Below, one piece after another: positions 35,301 to 43,478 of a stretch of DNA of 64,000 nucleotides. The DNA is from Streptantibioticus silvisoli (lineage in GTDB: Bacteria > Actinomycetota > Actinomycetes > Streptomycetales > Streptomycetaceae). The DNA is taken from assembly GCF_027947535.2 (NCBI RefSeq), contig NZ_JAAGKO020000005.1, positions 202,801 to 266,800 of the forward strand. Direction: 5' to 3'. Below the pieces are notes generated by a model, which saw nothing but the letters and a program-made list of their open reading frames with translations, searched no databases and was not told the origin of the DNA. Position 1 is the stretch's first letter. Each line of letters starts with the position of its first letter. Made by a program: the position numbers and the translations under genes.

Positions 35301-36115
35301 GCCGCGGTGCGCACGCCCGGCCGCTCGCCCTGGAGATCGCCGTGACCAGCGCGGCCGGCGCCCGCACCGCGCGGGACGGCGGAGCGGACCGCGTCGAGCT
35401 GTGCTCCGCCCTGGAACTCGGCGGCGTGACCGCGTCGGCCGCGCTCGTCGAGGCGGTGTCGGCCGTCGGACCGCCGGTGCAGGCGCTGGTGCGCTGCCGG
35501 CCCGGCGACTTCGTCTACGACGCCGACGAGGTGGCGCTCATGGCCGCCGAGGTCCGGTCCGTCATCGCCTGCGGCGCGGCCGGGGTCGTCGTCGGCGCGC
35601 TCACCGCGGGCGGCACGCTCGACACCGCGGCGATGCGCCGGTTCGCCGACGCCGCGCACACCGCCGGGGCCGCCGCCGGCCGCCGGGTGGAGGTCACCCT
35701 GCACCGGGCGGTCGACCAGGCCGCCGACCCCGTCGGCACGGCCGCGCTCGCGTCGTCCCTCGGCCTGACCCGGGTGCTCACCTCCGGCGGCGCCGTCACC
35801 GCCGCCGACGGCCTCGCCACGCTGGCCGCGATGGCCGCCGCCGCTCCCGGGCTGGAGGTGATGGCCGGCGCCGGAGTACGGCCCCGCGACATCGCCCGGC
35901 TCGCCGCCGCCGGCGCCGGCGCGGTGCACCTGTCCGCCAAACGCCCCGCCCCCGCCCGGCGCGGCGGCCGGTGGATCCCGATGGGCGCCGCCGGCTCCAC
36001 GGCCGCCGCCGACACCCACTTCGTCACCTGCCCCGACACCGTCGCCCGAGCCCGCGCCGCCGCCGACGCCGTACGCCACGCGGCACGGGAGGCGGACGGC
36101 GCGGCTGGGGAGTGA
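35297..36115 (+). CDS. cutC: CutC-family protein
   Basis: A 272-residue TIM-barrel protein of the CutC family, named for copper homeostasis although its biochemical role is unsettled. LEIAVTSAAGARTARDGGADRVELCSALELGGVTAS opens the barrel, LVRCRPGDFVYDADE and VVVGALTAGGTLD follow, and VEVTLHRAVDQ plus LEVMAGAGVRP complete the signature. A GTG start overlaps the M81 stop, so the two are translationally coupled. The context suggests a catabolic rather than a copper role here, but this is inference. Confidence 0.87.
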   Translation: MSRGAHARPLALEIAVTSAAGARTARDGGADRVELCSALELGGVTASAALVEAVSAVGPPVQALVRCRPGDFVYDADEVALMAAEVRSVIACGAAGVVVGALTAGGTLDTAAMRRFADAAHTAGAAAGRRVEVTLHRAVDQAADPVGTAALASSLGLTRVLTSGGAVTAADGLATLAAMAAAAPGLEVMAGAGVRPRDIARLAAAGAGAVHLSAKRPAPARRGGRWIPMGAAGSTAAADTHFVTCPDTVARARAAADAVRHAAREADGAAGE

Positions 36116-36243
36116 CGAGGGGGGCGTGCGGGGGAGTGCGCGGGCCCGGAGCGTGCGGGGGAGTACCGGGCCGTGCGGGGGCGTGCCTGGCCCGGCGTGC
36201 GGTCGCGTCGCCGTGGGCGGTCCGGCGAACGGCCGCGGGTCCG

Positions 36244-36894
36244 CTACGGCTTTACGATTCCCGCGTCGTGGGCGATCAGGCCGGCCTGGGTGCGGTTGTC
36301 GCACCCGAGCTTGTCCAGCGTCCGCGACACGTACCCCTTCACCGTGGCCTCCGACAGGTACAGGCGTGCCGCGATCCGCGCGTTGGACAGGCCCTCGCCG
36401 AGACCGGTGAGCACCTCGGTCTCCCGCTCGGTCAGCGAGGCGACCAGTTCGCGGGCGCGGTCGCGGGCCGAGATGCCGTCGGTGGACGCCGCGACCAGCC
36501 GGCGGGCGGCGGCCGGCGACAGCACGGTGTGCCCCTGGGCGGCCACCCGTACGAGGCCGATCAGCTCCTCCGGCGGTGTGGACTTGACCAGGAACCCCGC
36601 CGCGCCGGCCCGCAGCGCGCGCAGGACGTACTGGTCGGCGTCGAAGGTGGTCAGCACCACGACGGCCGGCGGATCGGGGAAGGCGTTGACCCGCTCGATC
36701 GCGGCGATCCCGTCCATCCCTGGCATCCGCAGGTCCATCAGCACCACGTCCGGCCGGCTGCGGGCGATCGCCTCGACAGCGGCCGCCCCGTCGTGCGCCT
36801 CGTCGACCACCTCGATGTCGTCGGCGGAGCCCAGGATCGTCCGCAGGAACACGCACACCATCGGCTCGTCGTCCACGACCACCACCCGGACCAC
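36244..36894 (-). CDS. NarL/LuxR-type response regulator
   Basis: A 216-residue two-component regulator. The receiver domain (1-120) has VVDDEP, the phosphoacceptor D54 in VVLMDLRMPGMDG, and the conserved Lys in FLVKSTPPEEL. A LuxR-type helix-turn-helix (about 150-210) reads LTERETEVLTGLGEGLSNAR then LYLSEATVKGYVSRTLDKLG. It starts at GTG three bases after the histidine kinase stop, so the two genes are co-transcribed. Probable target: the divergent ABC exporter operon through the palindrome at 38162. Confidence 0.92.
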   Translation of the reverse strand: MVRVVVVDDEPMVCVFLRTILGSADDIEVVDEAHDGAAAVEAIARSRPDVVLMDLRMPGMDGIAAIERVNAFPDPPAVVVLTTFDADQYVLRALRAGAAGFLVKSTPPEELIGLVRVAAQGHTVLSPAAARRLVAASTDGISARDRARELVASLTERETEVLTGLGEGLSNARIAARLYLSEATVKGYVSRTLDKLGCDNRTQAGLIAHDAGIVKP

Positions 36895-36897
36895 GGC

Positions 36898-38094
36898 TCA
36901 CCCCACCGGTTCGGCGGTCGGCACGTACGCCGGCAGCGTGGCCTCGACGCTGAACCCGCCGTCCGGCGCGGGCCCGGCGCTCAGCGTGCCGTGCACGACG
37001 TCGATGCGCTGCCGCAAGGTGGCCAGTCCCAGCCCGGAGCCGGTGCCGACCAGGGCGCTGCTGGGCGTGCCGGTCGCCGCGGTGTTGCGGACCGTGAGCC
37101 GTACCCGCGTCTCGTCGTAGGCGACCCGTACGGTCACCCGCGCCCCGGGAGCGTGCTTGCGCACGTTGGTCAGCGCCTCGCGCACCACCCGGTACGCGGT
37201 GCGCCCGACGAGCGGTGAGACGAGCGAGCGGTCACCCTCCTCGGTGAGGTCGACCGGGGTGCCCACCGCCGCCGACTCGGCGACCAGGGTGGCGAAGTCG
37301 GCCACCGACGGCATCTGGTCGCCCTCGGGCGCGGTGCGCAGGATGCCGACCAGGTCCCGCAGCTCGTCCAGCGCCTGGCAGCCGGCCGCCCGCAGGTCCT
37401 CGGCCGCCTTGCGGGTCGCCTCGTCGTTCGCCGTCATCCGCAGCGCCCCGGCCTGAAGCACCATCAGGCTCACCCGGTGGGTGACCACGTCGTGCATCTC
37501 GCCGGCCAGCCGGGCCCGTTCCTCGGCGCGGGCCCGCTCGGCCAGCAGGTGGCGCTCGCGCTCGGCCCGTTCCGCCCGTTCGGTCAGCGCCAGCACCAGC
37601 CGGTTGCGGGCGTCGAAGTACAGCGCCAGCAACGGTCCGACGGTGGTGCGCAGCAGGCCGACCATGATGATGGTGGACGACGGTTCCCAGGCCCGGACCA
37701 CGATGACGGTGAAGACGACGAGCGTGACGAACGCGGTGCGCCGGTTGCAGCGGTAGAAGATCGGCCCGTACGCGGCCAGCGCCGTGGCGAACGGCGCCCA
37801 GACGTTGCCGCTGTGCGCCGGGGTCAGCAGGTGCAGCGGCGAGATCAGCAGCGACACCGCCAGCGTGAAGCCGCCCAGGACGGCGACCACCGTCAGCGGC
37901 GCGTGCCGCCGGGCGGCCAGCGAGAGGCAGGCGGCGGCCTGCACGCCCAGCACGACCCAGGCGAGGGTGTCGGGGTGCGCCGGCCACCACGAGGTGCGCA
38001 TCAGCGTCATCCCGGTGTCGAACAGTGCGAAGAAGACCGCGATCGCCACATCAAGGGCGAGCCGGTGCCGGTGGTGCCACGGTCGGTCAGCCAT
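36898..38094 (-). CDS. Sensor histidine kinase, HisKA_3 (NarL-partner) type
   Basis: A 398-residue membrane kinase. Four to six hydrophobic helices occupy residues 15-165 with no large extracellular domain, as in DesK/LiaS-like sensors of membrane state. A coiled coil (ERAERAERERHLLAERARAE) leads to the HisKA_3 box AGEMHDVVTHRVSLMV with the phosphorylated His about residue 201. The ATPase domain has VREALTNVRKHAPGA (N box) and GSGLGLATLRQRI (G boxes). ATG 38094 is used; an in-frame GTG lies three codons upstream. It pairs with the response regulator just downstream. Confidence 0.9.
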   Translation of the reverse strand: MADRPWHHRHRLALDVAIAVFFALFDTGMTLMRTSWWPAHPDTLAWVVLGVQAAACLSLAARRHAPLTVVAVLGGFTLAVSLLISPLHLLTPAHSGNVWAPFATALAAYGPIFYRCNRRTAFVTLVVFTVIVVRAWEPSSTIIMVGLLRTTVGPLLALYFDARNRLVLALTERAERAERERHLLAERARAEERARLAGEMHDVVTHRVSLMVLQAGALRMTANDEATRKAAEDLRAAGCQALDELRDLVGILRTAPEGDQMPSVADFATLVAESAAVGTPVDLTEEGDRSLVSPLVGRTAYRVVREALTNVRKHAPGARVTVRVAYDETRVRLTVRNTAATGTPSSALVGTGSGLGLATLRQRIDVVHGTLSAGPAPDGGFSVEATLPAYVPTAEPVG

Positions 38095-38564
38095 GCCGCA
38101 CACGCTAGGGCATCCCCGGGCCCATCAGGCCGGACGGCCGACGTCCGGCCCACCGCGACCCTACGAAAGTCGTACGCCGGGCCGGCCGGCGGGCCTTTCG
38201 TCGCTCCGGGACCCGACGGCCCGCTCTTCCGCCGCTGCCCGGACCGCGCGTGCAATGGGCCCATGAATCACCTCAGCGCGACCCCCGGACCGGGCCGCTC
38301 CGCGACCGCCCCCGGGACCCCGGCCCGTACCGGCGGAGTCCGGCCCCCCGAACCGCCCACCCCGTCCGCGCCGACCGCCCGGACCGCCTGCGGCACCGCG
38401 CGCCACGCCCGCCCGGCCGGTTCCACCGCCCGCGCCCGCGCCGCCCGTGCTCGCGCTGCCCGGCGCCGCATCGCCCGGCACCGCACCGGCACCGGCGTGA
38501 CCGCGCCCCGCGCGGTGGCCGGCCGGCGCCTCGGCGGGACGGCGCGGGCCACGGGCGGACGACG
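38095..38564. other. Divergent intergenic region between the two-component system and the ABC exporter
   Basis: About 470 bases. The left third carries the palindromic operator at 38162-38201. The remainder is extremely GC-rich Pro/Ala/Arg-coding-like sequence with a plus-strand ATG at 38263 in frame with the ABC ATPase gene, but without domain content; I do not call it part of the gene. Confidence 0.4.
38162..38201. promoter_or_regulatory. Operator candidate for the NarL-type regulator
   Basis: TACGA-AAG-TCGTA (38162-38174) is a perfect inverted repeat. ACGAAAG (38163-38169) is repeated in inverted form as CTTTCGT at 38195-38201, giving a second, longer symmetry around a GCCGGCC-rich centre. 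It sits 68 bases upstream of the histidine kinase start, in the divergent gap shared with the ABC genes. Confidence 0.55.
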
Positions 38565-39539
38565 GTGAGCGGGGAGCCCGCGGTCGTCGTGGCGGACCTG
38601 CGCAAGAGCTACGGCCCGGTGCGGGCGGTGCGCGGGGTCGGCTTCCGGGTCGCGCGCGGCGAGATCTTCGCGCTGCTCGGGCCGAACGGCGCCGGAAAAT
38701 CCACCACCCTGGAGATCCTGGAGGGGTTCCGGGCACGGGACGCCGGCCGGGCCGAGGTGCTCGGCCTCGACCCCGGTGACCGGGGCGCCGCCCGTGAACT
38801 GCGCGAACGCATCGGCCTGGTGCTCCAGGACATCGCCGTGGAGCCGTACCTGACGGTCCGCGAGACGGTCACCCGGGACGCCGGCTACTACCGGGCGCCG
38901 CGCGACGTCGACGAGGTGATCGGCCTGGTCGGCCTGACCGGTCAGGAACGCCGGAAGGTGCGGACGCTGTCCGGCGGCCAGAAGCGGCGGCTGGACCTGG
39001 CGCTGGGCGTGGTCGGCGACCCGGAGCTGCTCTTCCTCGACGAGCCGACGACCGGGTTCGACCCGAACGCGCGCCGCGGCGCCTGGCGGCTGGTGCGCGA
39101 GCTGCGCGACACCGGCACCACGGTGCTGCTCACCACGCACTCCATGCAGGAGGCCCAGGCGCTGGCCGACCGGGTGGCCGTGCTGGCCGGCGGCCGGATC
39201 GTGGCCGAGGGCACCCCGGACGACCTGGGCGGCCGCGACACCGCCGGCGCCCGGATCCGCTTCGCCCTGCCGCCCGGGTGCGCCGCCGCCGACCTGCCGG
39301 TCGCCGCCGAGGTGCGCGGCGCCCAGGTCACCGTACGGACCGCCGAACCCACCGGCACGCTGCACCGGCTCACCGGCTGGGCCCTGCAACGCGGCACCGC
39401 CCTCGTCGGCCTCACCGTGGAGCGGCCCACCCTGGAGGACGTCTACCTGGACCTGACCGGCCCCGACACCGCGCACGACACCCCGCGCGGGACCCCACCC
39501 GACACCGCGCACGAGACCGCCGAAGGAGGCGCCCGATGA
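38565..39539 (+). CDS. ABC exporter ATPase (drug/antibiotic type)
   Basis: A 324-residue ATPase. ALLGPNGAGKSTTLEILEGF near residue 42 is the Walker A region, TLSGGQKRRLDLALGVV the signature, LLFLDEPTTGFDPNARR Walker B, and LTTHSM the H-loop. A DUF4162-like C-terminal part follows (RFALPPGCAAADLP). The tail has repeated DTAxDTPRGTPPDTA-like residues. GTG 38565 is chosen because it directly precedes the first conserved strand. The stop overlaps the permease ATG. The pair is divergent from the two-component system, a common arrangement for stress-induced export. Confidence 0.9.
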   Translation: MSGEPAVVVADLRKSYGPVRAVRGVGFRVARGEIFALLGPNGAGKSTTLEILEGFRARDAGRAEVLGLDPGDRGAARELRERIGLVLQDIAVEPYLTVRETVTRDAGYYRAPRDVDEVIGLVGLTGQERRKVRTLSGGQKRRLDLALGVVGDPELLFLDEPTTGFDPNARRGAWRLVRELRDTGTTVLLTTHSMQEAQALADRVAVLAGGRIVAEGTPDDLGGRDTAGARIRFALPPGCAAADLPVAAEVRGAQVTVRTAEPTGTLHRLTGWALQRGTALVGLTVERPTLEDVYLDLTGPDTAHDTPRGTPPDTAHETAEGGAR

Positions 39540-40327
39540 ACCCCGTGACCCGCCGGCCACCGCGCCGCCGCGACCTGGCGATGCTGTGGCACCAGGTCCG
39601 CTACGAGCAGTTGACCTTCTGGCGCAATCCGCAGAGCGCGTTCTTCACCTTCGTCTTCCCGGTCGTGGTCATCGCGATCTTCGGCGTGATGTTCCACGGC
39701 GGAACGCCCAGCCCGTACTTCTACGGGCTGTCGGCGCTGGGCTACTACGTGGCCACCATCGCCGCGGTGTCCGTCCTGGGCGCCTGCTACAGCCAGTTGG
39801 CGATCGTCGTGGCGTCGCGGCGGCAGAACGGCATCCTCAAGCGGGTGCGGGCGACACCGCTGCCGTCCTGGATCTACTTCCTGGGACTGCTGGCGCACTG
39901 CGTCATGGTCGGCGTCGTGGACGTGCTGCTCATCCTCGGCGTGGGCCGGCTGTTCGGCGTGCCGTTCCCCGGCGTCGCGCGCTGGCCCGCGATCGCGGTG
40001 ACCCTCGTGCTGGGGGCGACCGCCTTCTGCGCCCTGGGCGTGGCCGTGGCGTCGCTGATCCGCAACGCGGAGGCCGCGCCGGCCGTCGTGCAGTTCGTCC
40101 TGTTCCCGCTGGTCTTCCTGTCCGGCACCTACCTGCCGATCCACTCCGGCGCGGTCGTCACGGTCGCCGGCGCGCTGCCGGTCCGGCCGTTCAACGAGGC
40201 GCTGCTCGGCGCCCTGACCCGCTCCGGCGGATTCGCGTGGCACGACCTGGCGGTGCTGGCCGCCTGGGGTGCCGCGGGCGCGGTCGTGGCGGTCCGCCGC
40301 TTCCGCTGGGACCCCCGCCCGGAGTGA
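39536..40327 (+). CDS. ABC-2 type permease
   Basis: A 263-residue membrane protein with six helices. LWHQVRYEQLTFWRNPQSAFFTFVFPVVVIAIFG is the N-terminal ABC-2 helix, SRRQNGILKRVRATPLPSWI the conserved loop, and FPLVFLSGTYLPI the re-entrant segment near residue 200. It forms an exporter with the ATPase just upstream (ATGA overlap). GGAGG precedes the start. Substrate unknown; families with this layout export drugs or lipids. Confidence 0.9.
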   Translation: MNPVTRRPPRRRDLAMLWHQVRYEQLTFWRNPQSAFFTFVFPVVVIAIFGVMFHGGTPSPYFYGLSALGYYVATIAAVSVLGACYSQLAIVVASRRQNGILKRVRATPLPSWIYFLGLLAHCVMVGVVDVLLILGVGRLFGVPFPGVARWPAIAVTLVLGATAFCALGVAVASLIRNAEAAPAVVQFVLFPLVFLSGTYLPIHSGAVVTVAGALPVRPFNEALLGALTRSGGFAWHDLAVLAAWGAAGAVVAVRRFRWDPRPE

Positions 40328-40458
40328 GCGGCGGCCCGACGGCCGGCGACCGGCCCGCCCGGCGACCGACCACCGGCAACCGGCGACCGGTCACCGGTGC
40401 ACAGGCGCCCGCGTCCGCGTCCCGCCGTGCTTCGCAGGACCCCGCGTCCCGCTGCGCG

Positions 40459-41379
40459 TCAGGGGAGGAGGACGATCTTGCCGCGGGTGTGGCGCTGTTC
40501 GAGTTCGGCGTAGGCGTCGCGGACCCGGTCGAGGGGGTAGGTGGCGGCGATCGGGATCTCGATGTCGCCGGAGGCCGCCAGCGCGGCCATCTCGGCCAGC
40601 ACGCCGGTGTCGCTGGCGTCCACGCTGCCCTCGGCCCTGGTGCCCAGCTCGGCCGCCTCCGCGAACGAGATGATCGTCTCGATCCGGTCGCGCGGCACCC
40701 CGAGGTCGACCGCCAGCCGCAGGTACTGCGGGCCGAACAGGTCGATGAACGCGTCGATGCCCTGCGGCGCGGCGGCCTTGAGGCGTTCGGCGAGACCGTC
40801 GCCGTAGGCCACCGGGACGGCGCCGTGCTCGGCGAGCCAGCCGTGGTTGGACGGCGAGGCGATGCCGACGACCGTCACGCCCCGGGTCCGCAGCAACTGC
40901 GTGACGACGCTGCCCACCCCGCCGGCCGCCGCCGACACCACGACGGTGTCGCCCTTGCCCGCACCCACCGCCCGCACCGCCGCGTAGGCCGTGCAGCCGA
41001 CGACGTACAGGCTGCCGGCCACCTCCCAGCCGAGCCCCGGCGGCTTGGCGATGAGCTGGGAGACCGGGACGGCGGCGTACTCGGCCTGGCTGGAACGCCG
41101 CACGGACCAGCCGAGCACCTCGTCGCCGGCCGCGAACCGCGTGACCCCGTCGCCGACCGCGCTCACCACCCCGGCCAGGTCGCTGCCCTGCCCGGAGGGG
41201 AAGGTGGCCGGGAACATCTCGCGCATCGCGCCCTGCCGGACGGCCGCCTCACCCGGGTTGATCCCCGCCGCCTCGACCCGCACCACGACCTCGCCGGCGG
41301 CCGGCCGCGGCACCTCCACGTCCTCGACGTACAGCACGTCGCGGTCGCCGTACTCGTCGAACCGCACCGCTCGGGCCAC
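40459..41379 (-). CDS. MDR-family zinc-independent alcohol dehydrogenase / quinone oxidoreductase
   Basis: A 306-residue medium-chain reductase. VRFDEYGDRDVLYVEDVEVP and VRVEAAGINPGE open the GroES-like domain, without the zinc ligands of true alcohol dehydrogenases. VVVSAAAGGVGSVVTQLLR is the NADPH-binding AxxGGVG motif, and HTRGKIVLLP ends the chain, as in NADPH:quinone reductases. GTG 41379 has GGAGAG seven bases upstream. It is convergent with the ABC permease gene; the 130 bases between hold CCGGT-rich short palindromes but no clear terminator. Confidence 0.88.
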   Translation of the reverse strand: MARAVRFDEYGDRDVLYVEDVEVPRPAAGEVVVRVEAAGINPGEAAVRQGAMREMFPATFPSGQGSDLAGVVSAVGDGVTRFAAGDEVLGWSVRRSSQAEYAAVPVSQLIAKPPGLGWEVAGSLYVVGCTAYAAVRAVGAGKGDTVVVSAAAGGVGSVVTQLLRTRGVTVVGIASPSNHGWLAEHGAVPVAYGDGLAERLKAAAPQGIDAFIDLFGPQYLRLAVDLGVPRDRIETIISFAEAAELGTRAEGSVDASDTGVLAEMAALAASGDIEIPIAATYPLDRVRDAYAELEQRHTRGKIVLLP

Positions 41380-41559
41380 GGGACTCTCCTCACGCAGGCA
41401 TTCAGCAGACGGACCTTCGGTATGACTACGTGATCGTATGAACGCCCGGCGGGATGCGCGCCGGTCCCACTCCGGTACGTCCCCCGGTCGGGCGACCGCC
41501 GCGGGCACCGGCGCACCGACCCCGTGGCCGGCGGCGCGGCCCCCGGCGCGGCCGGTGCG

Positions 41560-42363
41560 TCAGCAGGCGGCGCGCAGCCGGCGCAGCGCCCGGGCGGCGG
41601 GCGAACCGGGGTCGGCGGTGATGAAGACGACCTGCTGGTCGTCGTCGGGGACGGTGAGCACGTCGCAGTTCAGCCGCAGCGGGCCGGCCTCGGGGTGGGT
41701 CAGCGTCTTCGTGCGGTGGCCGGGGGCGTGCACCGGGTCGGCGTCCCAGAGCGCGACGAACTCCTCGCTGCCGGCCCGCAGTTGGGCCAGCAGGCCGGCG
41801 AGCCGCGCGTCGTGGGGGTAGCGGACCGCCGCGCCGCGCAGCCGGGCCACCACGATGCGGGCGTACTCCTCGGAGCCGGAGGTCCTACGGGGCTCCCCGG
41901 TGTGCAGGAAGTACCGGCGGGCCATGTTCGGCTCGGTGTCGACGTCGCCCAGCAGGGCCTCCGCGAGCGGATTCCAGCCGATCACGTCGTAGCAGGCGTT
42001 GGTGACGATCGCCCCGGCCTCCGGCATCCGGCGCAGCAGGTCGGCGACGTAGGGGCGGACCTGGCGTGCCGGGCCGGCCGGCGGGGTCGGGCTGGCGCCG
42101 GCCAGCCGGAACAGGTGGGTCCGCTCGGCGGCGGTCAGCCGGAGCGCGCCGGCGAGGGCGTCGAGGACGCGCGGCGACGGGCGCGGACCCCTGGCCTGTT
42201 CCAGCCGCGCGTAGTAGTCGACGGACATGGTGGCCAGGCCGGCGACCTCCTCGCGGCGCAGGCCGGGGGTGCGGCGGCGCGGTTCGGCGGGCAGCCCCAG
42301 GTCGCGGGGGCGCAGGCGCTCGCGCCGGTCACGCAGGAAACGGGCCAGCTCCGGCCTCGCCAT
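41560..42363 (-). CDS. XRE-type regulator with MmyB-like ligand domain
   Basis: A 267-residue regulator. LARFLRDRRERLRPRDLGLP, RRTPGLRREEVAGLATMSVDYYARLEQ and LDALAGALRLTAAERTHLFRLAG form the helix-turn-helix region typical of the MmyB group. The C-terminal PAS-like domain (about 105-260) includes VTNACYDVIGWNPLAEALLG, reported to bind a fatty acid in this family. These regulators usually control an adjacent divergent SDR, exactly as here. Confidence 0.9.
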   Translation of the reverse strand: MARPELARFLRDRRERLRPRDLGLPAEPRRRTPGLRREEVAGLATMSVDYYARLEQARGPRPSPRVLDALAGALRLTAAERTHLFRLAGASPTPPAGPARQVRPYVADLLRRMPEAGAIVTNACYDVIGWNPLAEALLGDVDTEPNMARRYFLHTGEPRRTSGSEEYARIVVARLRGAAVRYPHDARLAGLLAQLRAGSEEFVALWDADPVHAPGHRTKTLTHPEAGPLRLNCDVLTVPDDDQQVVFITADPGSPAARALRRLRAAC

Positions 42364-42434
42364 GTGACTCCTTCCGGGTGCCAGGGATCGGTTGTGCCTG
42401 GATGGTTCGATCCGGCTGCGGCATCGTCGGCGGT

Positions 42435-42485
42435 ATGAACGGTGGGACGAACACCGAGACGAACACTGAGGTGACAGCGGTATGA
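42435..42485 (+). CDS. Possible 16-codon leader peptide ahead of the SDR gene
   Basis: An ATG at 42435 opens MNGGTNTETNTEVTAV and stops at TGA 42483-42485, overlapping the SDR start (ATG 42482) in ATGA. The overlap would couple translation. No good ribosome-binding site precedes the ATG, so this may only be a by-product of the 12-bp repeats that cover the region. Confidence 0.25.
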   Translation: MNGGTNTETNTEVTAV

Positions 42486-42529
42486 ACAGCGACATGAACG
42501 ATGGTCCGAACAGTGATGTCAACGATGGC
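42435..42529. repeat. 12-bp tandem repeats spanning the SDR start codon
   Basis: Units beginning RYGAAC occur at 42435, 42447, 42459 and, after a 23-bp break, at 42482, 42494, 42506 and 42518 (the last as GTCAAC), with an exact 12-bp period inside each group. The second group encodes the four-residue repeats MNSD-MNDG-PNSD-VNDG at the N-terminus of the SDR; the first lies in the divergent intergenic region. Confidence 0.8.
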
Positions 42530-43231
42530 ACAGCACTGGTCACCGGTGCCAACAAGGGCATCGGCAAGGAGATCGCGCGGCAGCTGGCCGACGCCGGTCT
42601 CACGGTGTACGTCGGCTCGCGCGACGCGGAACGGGGACGGCGCGCCGTCGAGGAGATCGGCGGCGGCGCCCGGCTGCTCGTCCTCGACGTGACCGACGGG
42701 CGGAGCGTCGACGCGGCGGCCCGGCAGGTCGGGGAGCTGGACATCCTGGTCAACAACGCCGGCGTCATGGTCGGCGGCGGTACGGCGCCCGAGTCGGACA
42801 TCGACAGCTTCCGCGCGACGTACGAGACGAACGTCTTCGGCGTCCTCGCGGTCACCAACGCCTTCCTGCCCGCACTGCGCCGGTCCGCGCGGCCCCGGAT
42901 CGTGAACATCTCCAGCGGAACGGGATCGCTGACGTGGAGCACCGGCCCGGACGCGCAGTTCCCCACGGTGGGCTCCGGCGCCGCCTACCGGTCGTCGAAG
43001 GCGGCGCTGAACGCGCTGACCGTCTTCTACGCGCACGCGCTGGCCGGCGACGGGTTCAAGGTCAACGCGCTCGCGCCCGGCCTGCGGGCGACCGACCTCA
43101 ACGCCTGCGCCGCCGCCAGCGACGGTGATCCGGCCGAGGCCGCGGCGGGAGCCGTCCGGCTGGCCCTGCTGCCCGACGACGGCCCCACCGGCGGGTTCCA
43201 CTCCTGGGACGGCACCCCGGCCCCCTGGTGA
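42482..43231 (+). CDS. Short-chain dehydrogenase/reductase
   Basis: A 249-residue SDR. GTALVTGANKGIGKEIARQL is the TGxxxGIG cofactor motif, DILVNNAGVMVGGG is NNAG, VNISSGTGSLTW carries the Ser, and GSGAAYRSSKAALNALTVFY carries YxxxK. The usual first 16 residues are replaced by a repetitive Asn/Asp-rich tail (MNSDMNDGPNSDVNDG) encoded by 12-bp repeats, which is probably dispensable. It is divergent from the MmyB-like regulator, its likely controller. Confidence 0.9.
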   Translation: MNSDMNDGPNSDVNDGTALVTGANKGIGKEIARQLADAGLTVYVGSRDAERGRRAVEEIGGGARLLVLDVTDGRSVDAAARQVGELDILVNNAGVMVGGGTAPESDIDSFRATYETNVFGVLAVTNAFLPALRRSARPRIVNISSGTGSLTWSTGPDAQFPTVGSGAAYRSSKAALNALTVFYAHALAGDGFKVNALAPGLRATDLNACAAASDGDPAEAAAGAVRLALLPDDGPTGGFHSWDGTPAPW

Positions 43232-43478
43232 ACCGGCCCCCGCCCGGCCCGCCGGTCACCGGTGGCGTTGCCATACGTCGCACGCCGCGTGCGTCGGAGC
43301 GCGTCGGCCGGCGGCGGTGACCCGGGGGCGTCGGGCCGGGCGGCAGGCGGGTGTGTCGGGCATCCGCCGTGCGGACGGTCCGCCCGGAGGTGTGGCCTGG
43401 CGGGCCTGCGGCGGCCACCGCGTCGGCCGGGCCCGATCCCGCGGTGCGTGGCCCGTCCGCCGTGCCGCCGTCGACCGC

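Noticed and set aside
38263..38564. N-terminal extension of the ABC ATPase from the ATG at 38263
   Set aside because: The extra 100 residues are Pro/Ala/Arg-rich without similarity, and the GTG at 38565 directly precedes the first conserved strand.
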